6,829 nucleotides of DNA from an uncultured beta proteobacterium (GCA_903958915.1 CAJBVC010000104.1:1-6829); one strand, 5' to 3'. Positions 1 through 5,595 are shown, counted from the first letter of the stretch. Notes: generated from the sequence alone by a model not told the origin. Made by a program: numbers and translations.

Positions 1-945
1 CTGGTAGTCTTCGTCCATGCCTTCAACCAGACCAACCGCCAGCGCTTCCAGGTCGCGCCCGGCCAGGCCGCCATAAGTTGGGAAGCCCTCGGTCATGATC
101 AGCACGTTGCGGGCGGCGTCCATCCACTCGTCGCTGCGCAACACAATGAAGCCGCCGATGTTGACCATGCCATCCTTCTTGGCGCTCATGGTGCAGCCGT
201 CGCAGTACGAAAACATCTCCTGCACGATGGCCTTGATGGGTGTGTTCTCGTAGCCCGGTTCGCGCATTTTGATGAACATGGCGTTCTCCGAGAAGCGGCA
301 CACGTCCATGATGAAGGGCTTGCCATACTTCTTCAGCAATGCAGAGTAGGCCCGGATATTGGCCATGGAGACCGGTTGCCCGCCCCCGGTATTGTTGGTC
401 ACGGTGATCATGCCAAAGGGAATGCGGTGGCCCTCCGCCTTGAGCACAGCTTCGACCCGTTCCAGATCGATATTGCCCTTGAACGGGTAGACCAGCGCGG
501 GCTGCAGCCCTTCCGGGATAACCAGGTCCAGCGCCTCGATGCCGAGGTATTCCAGATTGGCACGGGTGGTGTCGAAGTGGCAGTTGTTGGGTACCAGTTC
601 GCCCTTTTTGCACACCGCCGTGAACAGCACTTTTTCGGCCGCACGTCCCTGGTGGGTAGGGATAAAGTGCTGCATGCCGGTGATGTCGCGGATCACGGAT
701 TCCAGCCGATAGAAACTGCGCGCTCCGGCGTAGCTCTCGTCGCCTTCCATGATGGCGCCCCACTGCCGGCTGGACATGGCACCGGTTCCGGAGTCGGTCA
801 GCCAGTCGATCAGCACGTCTTCGGCGTGCAGTTTGAAGACGTTGAGCTTGGCCTGTTCCAGCAATTCGACGCGCTCGCTGCGCGTGGTCATGCGGATGGG
901 TTCTATGCTTTTGATGCGAAAGGGTTCAATGAGGGTTTTTGGCAT
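1..945 (-). CDS. tnaA: Tryptophanase / tyrosine phenol-lyase family beta-eliminating lyase, 3' part beyond window
   Basis: This is a PLP-dependent lyase that would cleave an aromatic amino acid to pyruvate, ammonia and the free ring (indole from Trp, phenol from Tyr). Seen: 315 codons from ATG at 945, cut off by the window edge; family members are about 455-475 aa, so roughly one third is missing. Motifs in order are EPFRIKSIEP (7-16), LTDSGTGAMS (49-58), GDESYAG (68-74, Tyr72 at the PLP-ring tyrosine), PTHQGRAAE (96-104, Arg101), HFDTTR (123-128), GGGQPVSMAN (187-196), DVCRFSENA (214-222) and MSAKKDGM (253-260), with Lys257 the expected Schiff-base lysine. Length and many residues follow tyrosine phenol-lyase, for example EMFSYCDGCTMS. 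However, Asp125 sits where tyrosine phenol-lyase has Thr124 and E. coli tryptophanase has Asp137. The symbol is therefore provisional, since the decisive C-terminal residues are outside the window. The start is supported by GGAG nine bases upstream. No tnaC leader or permease gene is visible. Confidence 0.93.
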   Translation of the reverse strand, partial: MPKTLIEPFRIKSIEPIRMTTRSERVELLEQAKLNVFKLHAEDVLIDWLTDSGTGAMSSRQWGAIMEGDESYAGARSFYRLESVIRDITGMQHFIPTHQGRAAEKVLFTAVCKKGELVPNNCHFDTTRANLEYLGIEALDLVIPEGLQPALVYPFKGNIDLERVEAVLKAEGHRIPFGMITVTNNTGGGQPVSMANIRAYSALLKKYGKPFIMDVCRFSENAMFIKMREPGYENTPIKAIVQEMFSYCDGCTMSAKKDGMVNIGGFIVLRSDEWMDAARNVLIMTEGFPTYGGLAGRDLEALAVGLVEGMDEDYQ

Positions 946-954
946 GGTGTTGTG

Positions 955-958
955 CTCC
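955..958 (-). promoter_or_regulatory. Shine-Dalgarno site of the lyase gene
   Basis: On the minus strand GGAG lies nine bases before the ATG at 945. It supports this start, which also coincides with the usual N-terminus of the family just before the EPFRI motif. Confidence 0.6.
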
Positions 959-1043
959 AGTTCAGGTCAGTGCGCAAAGGTAGCACCGGCAAAACGGGCG
1001 TGGTGTCGGGTATTTCCAACAGGGGGCAGATAATTGGTGCTTT

Positions 1044-1049
1044 TATAGT
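1044..1049 (+). promoter_or_regulatory. Candidate -10 element (TATAGT) for the decarboxylase-regulator pair
   Basis: TATAGT matches the sigma-70 -10 consensus at five of six positions, 15 bases before the ATG at 1065. Transcription would start near 1056 and give a leader of under ten bases. No convincing -35 hexamer lies 16-18 bases upstream, so the promoter may need an activator, or the match may be chance. The rest of the 119-bp divergent gap (946-1064) shows no clear FNR, TyrR or sigma-54 site. The minus-strand promoter of the lyase cannot be placed with confidence, although TATAAA lies at 1047-1042 on that strand. Confidence 0.35.
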
Positions 1050-1064
1050 CGGCTGAGCGAATTC

Positions 1065-2690
1065 ATGAACCTGACAGAAGCACTCTTGCACGCACTGAAA
1101 CGCAACGGCGCGCGGCAAATTTTTGGCATCCCGGGCGACTTTGCGCTGCCCTACTTTCGCATCATAGAGTCCAGTGGCATCCTGCCACTCATCACGCTGT
1201 CGCACGAACCTGGCGTAGGTTTTGCGGCCGATGCTGCGGCACGTATCCAGGGCGGGCTGGGCGTGGCGGCGGTCACCTATGGTGCTGGAGCCCTGAACAT
1301 GATCAATTCGGTGGCGGCGGCATTTGCTGAAAAGTCACCACTGGTGGTGCTCTCGGGTGGTCCCGGTCGTGGTGAGTCGGCTTCAGGCTTGCTATTGCAC
1401 CACCAGGCCAAGACGCTGGACTCTCAGTTTCAGATTTTTAGGGAAATCACCTGTGAGCAGGTGCGCCTGGACGACGCTGCCCGCGCTCCCGCCGATATTG
1501 CCCGAGCGCTCGCGGCCTGCCTGCGGTACTCCCAGCCGGTGTACATCGAGATCCCACGCGACATGGTGGCAGTGCCCTGCGACGACGTGCCGACGCTGCC
1601 GCCGGAGTCGGTGGACCCGCAGGCGCTGGACGCCTGTGTGGACGAAATTTTGCAACGCCTGGAAGCAGCCAGCGATCCGGTGCTGATGGTGGGTGTGGAG
1701 GTTCGCAGATTCGGCCTGGAGCCACAAGCGGCCGAGCTGGCGCGCCGTCTGGGGCTGCCGGTAGTGACCAGCCTGATGGGGCGTGGTCTCCTTGCCGATG
1801 CCGACACACCGCTGATGGGCACCTACATGGGAGTGGCCGGATTGCCCGATGTGACACAGCGCGTGGAGCAATCCGACGGTCTGTTTCTGCTGGGGGTCAT
1901 CGTCTGTGACACCAACTTTGGTGTTTCGTCGACCAAGATCGACATGCGAAAGACCATTCAGGCGCTCAATGGGCAAGTGAGCATGGGCTACCACACTTAC
2001 GCCAAGATACCGCTTGCTGCACTGGTTGCGCGTTTGCTCCAGCGCGTGGGTGCATCGCGGCCATCGCCGGTGTTTGAAAAGCACACATTTCCACGCCATC
2101 TGGCAGCAGACGGCGCTTCCATTGCACCGCTGGACATTGCCACTGCGGTCAACGACCTGATGGCCAAGCACGGGAAAATGCCGATCGCCAGTGATATGGG
2201 GGACTGCTTTTTCACGGCGATGGACATTGAAAACACGGCGCTGGTGGCGCCCGGTTATTACGCGACCATGGGGTTTGGCGTGCCAGCCGGTCTGGGGGTG
2301 CAGGCCGCCACGGGATTGCGGCCGCTGATCCTGGTGGGGGATGGTGCATTCCAGATGACCGGCATGGAGTTGGGCAATTGCCGGCGCTATGGATGGGATC
2401 CGATCGTGCTGCTATTCAATAACGCCAGTTGGGAAATGCTGCGCACCTTTCAACCCGAGTCCTCCTTCAATGACCTGGGCCATTGGGGCTTCGCAGAAAT
2501 GGCTGCCGGAATGGGAGGTGATGGGGTGCGGGTGTCCACCCGCGCGGAGCTGGCCGCGGCGCTTGAACATGCGGTCGCAACCCGGGGCCGGTTCCAGCTG
2601 ATTGACATCCATATTCCCCGGGGCATACTGTCTCCAACGCTGCAGCGGTTTGTGGCGGGGGTAAAGCGGCTCAACGCGCCGGCACAATAG
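1065..2690 (+). CDS. ipdC: Phenylpyruvate / indole-3-pyruvate decarboxylase (ThDP-dependent)
   Basis: This cytoplasmic, probably tetrameric enzyme decarboxylates aromatic 2-oxo acids to arylacetaldehydes, a step in indole-3-acetate or phenylacetate formation. Seen: 541 aa, full family length. The N-terminal ThDP-pyrimidine domain (about 1-170) carries GIPGDFALP (21-29, Asp25), SHEPGVGFAADAAAR (46-60, catalytic Glu48) and LLLHHQ (109-114, His112-His113). A central domain (about 190-330) includes Asp282. The C-terminal ThDP-diphosphate domain holds GDG (425-427) followed by NN (452-453). Known: phenylpyruvate decarboxylase of Azospirillum brasilense (gene ipdC) has Asp25, His112/His113, Asp282 and a leucine where pyruvate decarboxylases have an active-site Glu; here Leu459 occupies that place. 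The full-length resemblance to that enzyme, recalled rather than aligned, is strong. The start at 1065 has only a weak SD but matches the family N-terminus (MxLxEALLxALK). The regulator gene follows after 4 bp. Which arylpyruvate is preferred cannot be read from the sequence. Confidence 0.95.
   Translation: MNLTEALLHALKRNGARQIFGIPGDFALPYFRIIESSGILPLITLSHEPGVGFAADAAARIQGGLGVAAVTYGAGALNMINSVAAAFAEKSPLVVLSGGPGRGESASGLLLHHQAKTLDSQFQIFREITCEQVRLDDAARAPADIARALAACLRYSQPVYIEIPRDMVAVPCDDVPTLPPESVDPQALDACVDEILQRLEAASDPVLMVGVEVRRFGLEPQAAELARRLGLPVVTSLMGRGLLADADTPLMGTYMGVAGLPDVTQRVEQSDGLFLLGVIVCDTNFGVSSTKIDMRKTIQALNGQVSMGYHTYAKIPLAALVARLLQRVGASRPSPVFEKHTFPRHLAADGASIAPLDIATAVNDLMAKHGKMPIASDMGDCFFTAMDIENTALVAPGYYATMGFGVPAGLGVQAATGLRPLILVGDGAFQMTGMELGNCRRYGWDPIVLLFNNASWEMLRTFQPESSFNDLGHWGFAEMAAGMGGDGVRVSTRAELAAALEHAVATRGRFQLIDIHIPRGILSPTLQRFVAGVKRLNAPAQ
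2683..2688 (+). promoter_or_regulatory. Candidate -10 element (CACAAT) placing the regulator's transcript start at its ATG
   Basis: CACAAT overlaps the end of the decarboxylase gene and is followed by exactly six bases before the regulator ATG at 2695. There is no Shine-Dalgarno sequence in between (AGCAAC). A start site seven bases after the hexamer would be the A of ATG, giving a leaderless mRNA. No good -35 is visible. The same spacing recurs at the two divergent starts near 5563 and 5596. Confidence 0.35.
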
Positions 2691-2694
2691 CAAC

Positions 2695-3399
2695 ATGATC
2701 CCTATCAAGACTGAATCTGCCTGGAAGGGCATCTCCGATTGCAGGCACTGCGGCATTCGCGACATGGTGCTGTTTGCCGACCTGAACGAGCAGGACTTCG
2801 GCATGATCCATGCCCCCATCGACGACATGGAGTTTCGTGTTGGCAGCACCCTGTTTCAAGAAGGGGCGACAGCCCATGGCATTTTTACTTTGCGCTCCGG
2901 CATGGTCAAGCTGGTGCGCAGCACAGCGGACGGGAGGCAGCGCATTGTGCGCGTGCTGCGACCCGGCGATGTCATTGGGCTGGAGGCACTGGGTAGCGCA
3001 CGCTACGACACAGAAGCAATCACGCTGACCGATGTCTCGGTGTGCCGCATTCCGCTGGCGGTGATCCATGATCTGGATGCACAGTCACCCCGGTTGCACA
3101 AGCGTTTGATGGAAAAATGGTCGCGCAACCTCAAGGAAGCCGACGATTGGCTGGCCGATCTCAACTTTGGAACGGCACGCAGACGGGTGAGCAACTTTGT
3201 TCTGAAAATGCGCAGCGCCTCCGACGCGCAGATCGTGACCATTTTCGCCCGCGAAGACATGGGGGCCATGATGGACCTGAAAATGGAAACCGTCAGCCGC
3301 GAAGTCAGCGCGTTGGTACGCGAGCAAATTATTGAGCCGTTGGATAAAAACGGGCGTGTTTATCGGGTTTTGCAGCTGGATCAACTCACGACAGCGTAG
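2695..3399 (+). CDS. Crp/Fnr-family transcriptional regulator with partial FNR cysteine set
   Basis: This is a predicted DNA-binding homodimer, 234 aa. Seen: an N-terminal CRHC (Cys16, Cys19), then a cyclic-nucleotide-binding-type beta barrel (about 45-125) with LRSGMVKLVR and RVLRPGDVIGLEALG (87-100). A dimerisation helix (about 128-158) and a C-terminal winged helix-turn-helix (about 160-230) follow. The recognition helix reads METVSR, so Glu198, Ser201 and Arg202 match the E. coli FNR residues Glu209, Ser212 and Arg213 that read TTGAT half-sites. Known: E. coli FNR binds [4Fe-4S] through Cys20, Cys23, Cys29 and Cys122. Here Cys16, Cys19 and Cys117 align with the first two and the last, while the Cys29 position is Val25. 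Inference: it may hold an altered cluster, sense redox state or act independently of oxygen. It is 4 bp behind the decarboxylase gene and is its natural candidate regulator, yet no clear FNR box is seen in the divergent promoter region. The start at 2695 is needed to retain the two N-terminal cysteines. Confidence 0.92.
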   Translation: MIPIKTESAWKGISDCRHCGIRDMVLFADLNEQDFGMIHAPIDDMEFRVGSTLFQEGATAHGIFTLRSGMVKLVRSTADGRQRIVRVLRPGDVIGLEALGSARYDTEAITLTDVSVCRIPLAVIHDLDAQSPRLHKRLMEKWSRNLKEADDWLADLNFGTARRRVSNFVLKMRSASDAQIVTIFAREDMGAMMDLKMETVSREVSALVREQIIEPLDKNGRVYRVLQLDQLTTA

Positions 3400-3406
3400 C
3401 TACGCG

Positions 3407-3535
3407 CGGATGTTCCGGTTATTCCATTTCTGAATCATCCGTGTCGTTGCCGCTTCGCCTTGTCGTGCCAGAGCACTGCCTTCGGCTTGGTGCCTAGACA
3501 CGAGTGATTTGGAAACGCAATTACTTGATCACCCG
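3407..3535. repeat. Long imperfect inverted repeat filling the convergent intergenic region
   Basis: Arms 3407-3445 and 3497-3535 are inversely complementary. By hand, 28 of 39 positions are Watson-Crick pairs and four more are G-U in a plus-strand RNA. The inner 28 positions (3418-3445 with 3497-3524) have 21 Watson-Crick pairs, three G-U and four mismatches, ending in a perfect CGTGTC / GACACG. The 51-base centre can form smaller hairpins such as GTGC-CAGA-GCAC. The element lies between the regulator and DUF3149 genes and runs into the last codons of the latter. It has no coding potential and no U-tract. Size and palindromy recall ERIC-type or MITE-like intergenic repeats, but it may instead be a bidirectional termination or mRNA-stabilising structure. 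I do not recognise its family. Confidence 0.7.
3448..3501. repeat. Degenerate tandem repeat inside the palindrome
   Basis: Two adjacent copies (3448-3476, 29 bases, and 3477-3501, 25 bases) share TGCC, TTCGsCTTG, GTGCC and AGA/CAC blocks once a few short gaps are allowed. This suggests duplication or a symmetrical RNA core within the larger inverted repeat. Confidence 0.5.
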
Positions 3536-3664
3536 GGGCGAATCCTCATTCATTTTCCGGATAAAGAAGCGCACAAAGAAAACCCCCATGCCGAGCATGA
3601 AGATGATGCCGCTGATACTCATCAGGCCGTAGTCGGTGGAAAACAGGTCGTTCAGCAATTTCAT
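3521..3664 (-). CDS. DUF3149 family small membrane protein, 47 aa
   Basis: This gene is too short for many gene callers but well supported. The ATG at 3664 is preceded by a perfect AGGAGG (3677-3672) seven bases upstream, and the protein begins MKLLNDLFSTDYGLMSISGI. Residues about 14-35 form one hydrophobic helix (GLMSISGIIFMLGMGVFFVRFF), followed by a basic and polar tail (IRKMNEDSPRVIK). The pattern of an LFxTDYGLMS start, a single membrane span and an RFFxRKM tail fits the DUF3149 family as I remember it, whose function is unknown. It is the last gene of a minus-strand run behind mpl and a two-helix membrane protein, 66 bp after the latter. Its last five codons lie inside the long inverted repeat, so its C-terminus may have been altered by that element. 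Confidence 0.88.
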   Translation of the reverse strand: MKLLNDLFSTDYGLMSISGIIFMLGMGVFFVRFFIRKMNEDSPRVIK

Positions 3665-3671
3665 GGTCTAG

Positions 3672-3677
3672 CCTCCT
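3672..3677 (-). promoter_or_regulatory. Consensus Shine-Dalgarno (AGGAGG) of the DUF3149 gene
   Basis: This is a perfect anti-SD complement seven bases before the ATG at 3664. It fixes the start of the 47-aa frame and is the strongest ribosome binding site in the window. Confidence 0.8.
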
Positions 3678-3683
3678 GAAGGT

Positions 3684-3709
3684 GGGTGCGCCATTGTGCG
3701 ACGCATCCC
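3684..3709. repeat. Small inverted repeat between the two membrane-protein genes
   Basis: GGGTGCG (3684-3690) pairs with CGCATCCC (3702-3709) as a seven-base-pair stem with one bulged base and an 11-base loop. The loop contains CACAAT on the minus strand (3698-3693). It could be an mRNA hairpin or processing signal, or a promoter -10 for the DUF3149 gene. The match is short and may be chance. Confidence 0.35.
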
Positions 3710-3730
3710 TGCGGTTGGGCATGATCTGAA

Positions 3731-4129
3731 TCAGTCGCCATCGGTAATTTTGGAACTGCTCAAGCGGCTGCTGGCGGCCTCCTGTGCGGTCTCCTGCTGG
3801 CTGCGTGGCTGGTCGCTGTGGGAGACCTTGTAGCTATCAGCAACGTATCCAGGCCCTTTCATGACCATGACAATGACACAGCCCACGGCGACGGTCAGGA
3901 CCAGGGTCCAGTGCAGCACCACGATGCCGCCCACCATGTAATCTGCCATTTGCAGCCAGCGCGTCTGCGCCGGGTCGCTGTCGGATTCGAGGGCCCAATG
4001 CAACAACCCCAGGCATACCAGCGGCGCCAGTGTGCCAACCAGGGCGATCCACGGTAACTTGCGCCACAGCACCCACTCCAGTCCGCTTGCAGCGCGGATG
4101 GTGTTCGGCAATTTCTTGAACCAATTCAC
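3731..4129 (-). CDS. Hypothetical two-helix inner-membrane protein, 132 aa
   Basis: I do not recognise a named family. Seen: a basic amphipathic N-terminus (WFKKLPNTIRAASGLEWVLWRKLP), then hydrophobic helices at about 27-46 and 64-90 linked by a charged loop (ESDSDPAQTRW). A polar, Ser/Gln-rich, probably disordered tail follows from about 100, after a GPGYVADSY segment. By the positive-inside rule both ends would be cytoplasmic and the short loop periplasmic. The start codon is GTG at 4129, chosen because GGAG lies seven bases upstream (4140-4137) and no ATG is available there. It begins 30 bp after the mpl stop and precedes the DUF3149 gene, so the three are probably co-transcribed. A role at the envelope alongside murein recycling is only a guess from position. 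Confidence 0.8.
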   Translation of the reverse strand: MNWFKKLPNTIRAASGLEWVLWRKLPWIALVGTLAPLVCLGLLHWALESDSDPAQTRWLQMADYMVGGIVVLHWTLVLTVAVGCVIVMVMKGPGYVADSYKVSHSDQPRSQQETAQEAASSRLSSSKITDGD

Positions 4130-4136
4130 TGAATAT

Positions 4137-4140
4137 CTCC
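4137..4140 (-). promoter_or_regulatory. Shine-Dalgarno supporting a GTG start
   Basis: GGAG on the minus strand lies seven bases before the GTG at 4129. It decides the non-ATG start of the 132-aa membrane protein. Confidence 0.6.
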
Positions 4141-4159
4141 GTCAATAAAGCGTGAGCAG

Positions 4160-5563
4160 CTACATTCTTTGTAGCGCGTCAATCAGCTTCATGTGTATTC
4201 CCCCGAATCCACCATTGCTCATGCACAGGATATGGTCGCCTGCACCAACCTCCCGCATGACCTGTTGCACCAATTCATCAATCGTGGATGCAATGTGCGC
4301 GCGATGTCCCATGGGTTTCAGTGCTTCGGCCGCGTCCCATCCCAAACCGCCGCTGTGGCAGAACGCGACGTCCGATTCTTCCAGGCTCCACGGCAACTGC
4401 GCCTTCATTGCGCCGAGTTTCATAGTGTTGGAGCGAGGCTCGAAGACGGCAAGTATCCGCGCGGAACCGACTTTGCGGCGCAGTCCGTTGATGGTGGTGT
4501 GCATCGCGGTGGGGTGGTGCGCAAAATCGTCATAGACCGTGACAGGCTGCATCGATGAACCATGAGCACCCTCCTTCCAGGGAATCTGTCCCCGAATTTC
4601 CATGCGCCGCTTCACGTTTTCAAATGACTCAAGCGCTTCTGCGGCCACTGAAGGTGCAATGCCCACATGGTGCGCGGCGGCAATAGCAGCCAGTGCATTG
4701 AGCAGGTTGTGTACTCCACCAAGACGCCACTGAACGTGCGCCTGCTTTGCGCCTCGGTACAGGATATCAAAAGCATCCGGCTCCCCCTGCGCAGTGAAAT
4801 CGCTTACGGCTGCGCCAAAACTTACGGTCTGGCTCCAGCAACCGCGGTGCAGAACCCGCACCAGACTCTCCTCCAGCCCATTGACAACCACCCGTCCATT
4901 GGAGGGACTTGTGCGCACCAGGTGGTGGAACTGGCGTTCGATGTCCGCCAGTGAATCAAAGATATCAGCGTGGTCAAACTCCAGGTTGTTGAGAATGGCA
5001 GTACGGGGGCGGTAATGCACAAACTTGCTGCGCTTGTCAAAAAAGGCCGTGTCGTACTCATCGGCCTCAATCACGAACGGCACACCTTGGCCGAGCCTGG
5101 CAGAGACACCGAAGTTCATCGGAACGCCACCCACGAGAAACCCGGGCTGCATGCCAGCACACTCCAGAATCCAGGCCAGCATCGCCGTGGTGGTGGTCTT
5201 GCCGTGTGTGCCAGCCACCGCCAGCACGTGGCGCCCCTGCAGTACGTGCTCGGCCAGCCACTGCGGGCCGCTGGTGTAGCGGGCGCCACTGTCCAGAATG
5301 GCTTCCATGAGCGGGAATTTGGGGTTGCCATCCGGCAGGCGGGCGCGGCTGATGACGTTGCCAACGACAAACATGTCTGGCTGCAGATTCAACTGACCAG
5401 CGTCGTAGCCTTCGATCAGGTCAATGCCCAGCGCGCGCAACTGGTCGCTCATGGGCGGGTATACACCTGCATCGCAGCCGGTGACCCGGTGTCCGGCGCT
5501 GCGCGCCAGAGCCGCCAGCCCGCCCATGAAGGTCCCGCAAATGCCAAGAATGTGAATGTGCAT
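4160..5563 (-). CDS. mpl: UDP-N-acetylmuramate:L-alanyl-gamma-D-glutamyl-meso-diaminopimelate ligase
   Basis: This cytoplasmic murein-recycling enzyme uses ATP to join tripeptide recovered from the wall directly to UDP-MurNAc, bypassing MurC, MurD and MurE. Seen: 467 aa, close to the E. coli length. The N-terminal Rossmann-like domain starts MHIHILGICGTFMGGLA (residues 1-17). The central ATPase domain has the Mur ligase P-loop GTHGKTTT (118-125), EADEYDTAFFDKRSK (166-180) and LNNLEFDHADIF (191-202). The C-terminal domain has DDFAHHPTA (345-353) and FEPRSNTMK (374-382). The EADEYDTAFFDKRSK and MSNGGFGGIH (448-457) segments are typical of Mpl rather than MurC, as I recall the families. The gene is divergent from the 197-aa gene, with starts only 32 bp apart. 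It has no Shine-Dalgarno before the ATG at 5563; a -10-like TAAAAT sits six bases upstream, which suggests a leaderless message. Two small membrane-protein genes follow in the same direction. Confidence 0.97.
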   Translation of the reverse strand: MHIHILGICGTFMGGLAALARSAGHRVTGCDAGVYPPMSDQLRALGIDLIEGYDAGQLNLQPDMFVVGNVISRARLPDGNPKFPLMEAILDSGARYTSGPQWLAEHVLQGRHVLAVAGTHGKTTTTAMLAWILECAGMQPGFLVGGVPMNFGVSARLGQGVPFVIEADEYDTAFFDKRSKFVHYRPRTAILNNLEFDHADIFDSLADIERQFHHLVRTSPSNGRVVVNGLEESLVRVLHRGCWSQTVSFGAAVSDFTAQGEPDAFDILYRGAKQAHVQWRLGGVHNLLNALAAIAAAHHVGIAPSVAAEALESFENVKRRMEIRGQIPWKEGAHGSSMQPVTVYDDFAHHPTAMHTTINGLRRKVGSARILAVFEPRSNTMKLGAMKAQLPWSLEESDVAFCHSGGLGWDAAEALKPMGHRAHIASTIDELVQQVMREVGAGDHILCMSNGGFGGIHMKLIDALQRM

Positions 5564-5569
5564 GAACAG

Positions 5570-5575
5570 ATTTTA
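5570..5575 (-). promoter_or_regulatory. Candidate -10 element (TAAAAT) of mpl
   Basis: On the minus strand TAAAAT (5575-5570) matches TATAAT at five of six positions and is followed by exactly six bases (CTGTTC) before the mpl ATG. Transcription would start at the A of ATG. The matching -35 region would fall at about 5593-5598, over the start codon of the divergent gene, and is not close to consensus. Confidence 0.4.
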
Positions 5576-5583
5576 GGTGCGTG

Positions 5584-5589
5584 CACAAT
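5584..5589 (+). promoter_or_regulatory. Candidate -10 element (CACAAT) of the 197-aa gene and tlpA-like gene
   Basis: CACAAT is followed by six bases (ACCGGG) and then the ATG at 5596, the same arrangement as upstream of the regulator at 2695. A -35 at 17-bp spacing would fall at 5561-5566, on the mpl start codon, and is poor. There is no Shine-Dalgarno. Confidence 0.38.
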
Positions 5590-5595
5590 ACCGGG

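Noticed and set aside
376..1056. Long plus-strand open frame opposite the lyase gene
   Set aside because: It is antisense to a frame with a complete set of PLP-lyase motifs, has no recognisable domain and is low-complexity; it is a shadow of GC-rich coding DNA.
946..1064. tnaC-like leader peptide upstream of the lyase
   Set aside because: The minus-strand leader region contains no ATG-initiated short frame with a Trp codon. The only GTG frame I found does not stop and resembles nothing known.
1392..2171. 259-codon minus-strand frame inside the decarboxylase gene
   Set aside because: The opposite strand encodes a full-length ThDP decarboxylase. The frame is rich in His, Arg and Gln with no domain, as expected for an antisense shadow.
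3394..3405. Perfect 12-bp palindrome GCGTAGCTACGC over the regulator stop codon
   Set aside because: One or two perfect 12-bp dyads are expected by chance in a window this size, and without a loop it cannot form a strong RNA hairpin.
3400..3520. Classical intrinsic terminator between the convergent genes
   Set aside because: Strong secondary structure exists, but neither strand has a U-tract after a GC-rich hairpin, so I describe it only as an inverted repeat.
3525..3530. TTGATC as a half FNR site
   Set aside because: It lies within the DUF3149 coding sequence, has no ATCAA partner at the correct spacing, and does not lie near a promoter.
5581..5595. Alternative GTG start for the 197-aa gene
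   Set aside because: It adds only five residues (MHNTG), has no proper Shine-Dalgarno, and would place the candidate -10 inside the coding region. ATG at 5596 fits better.
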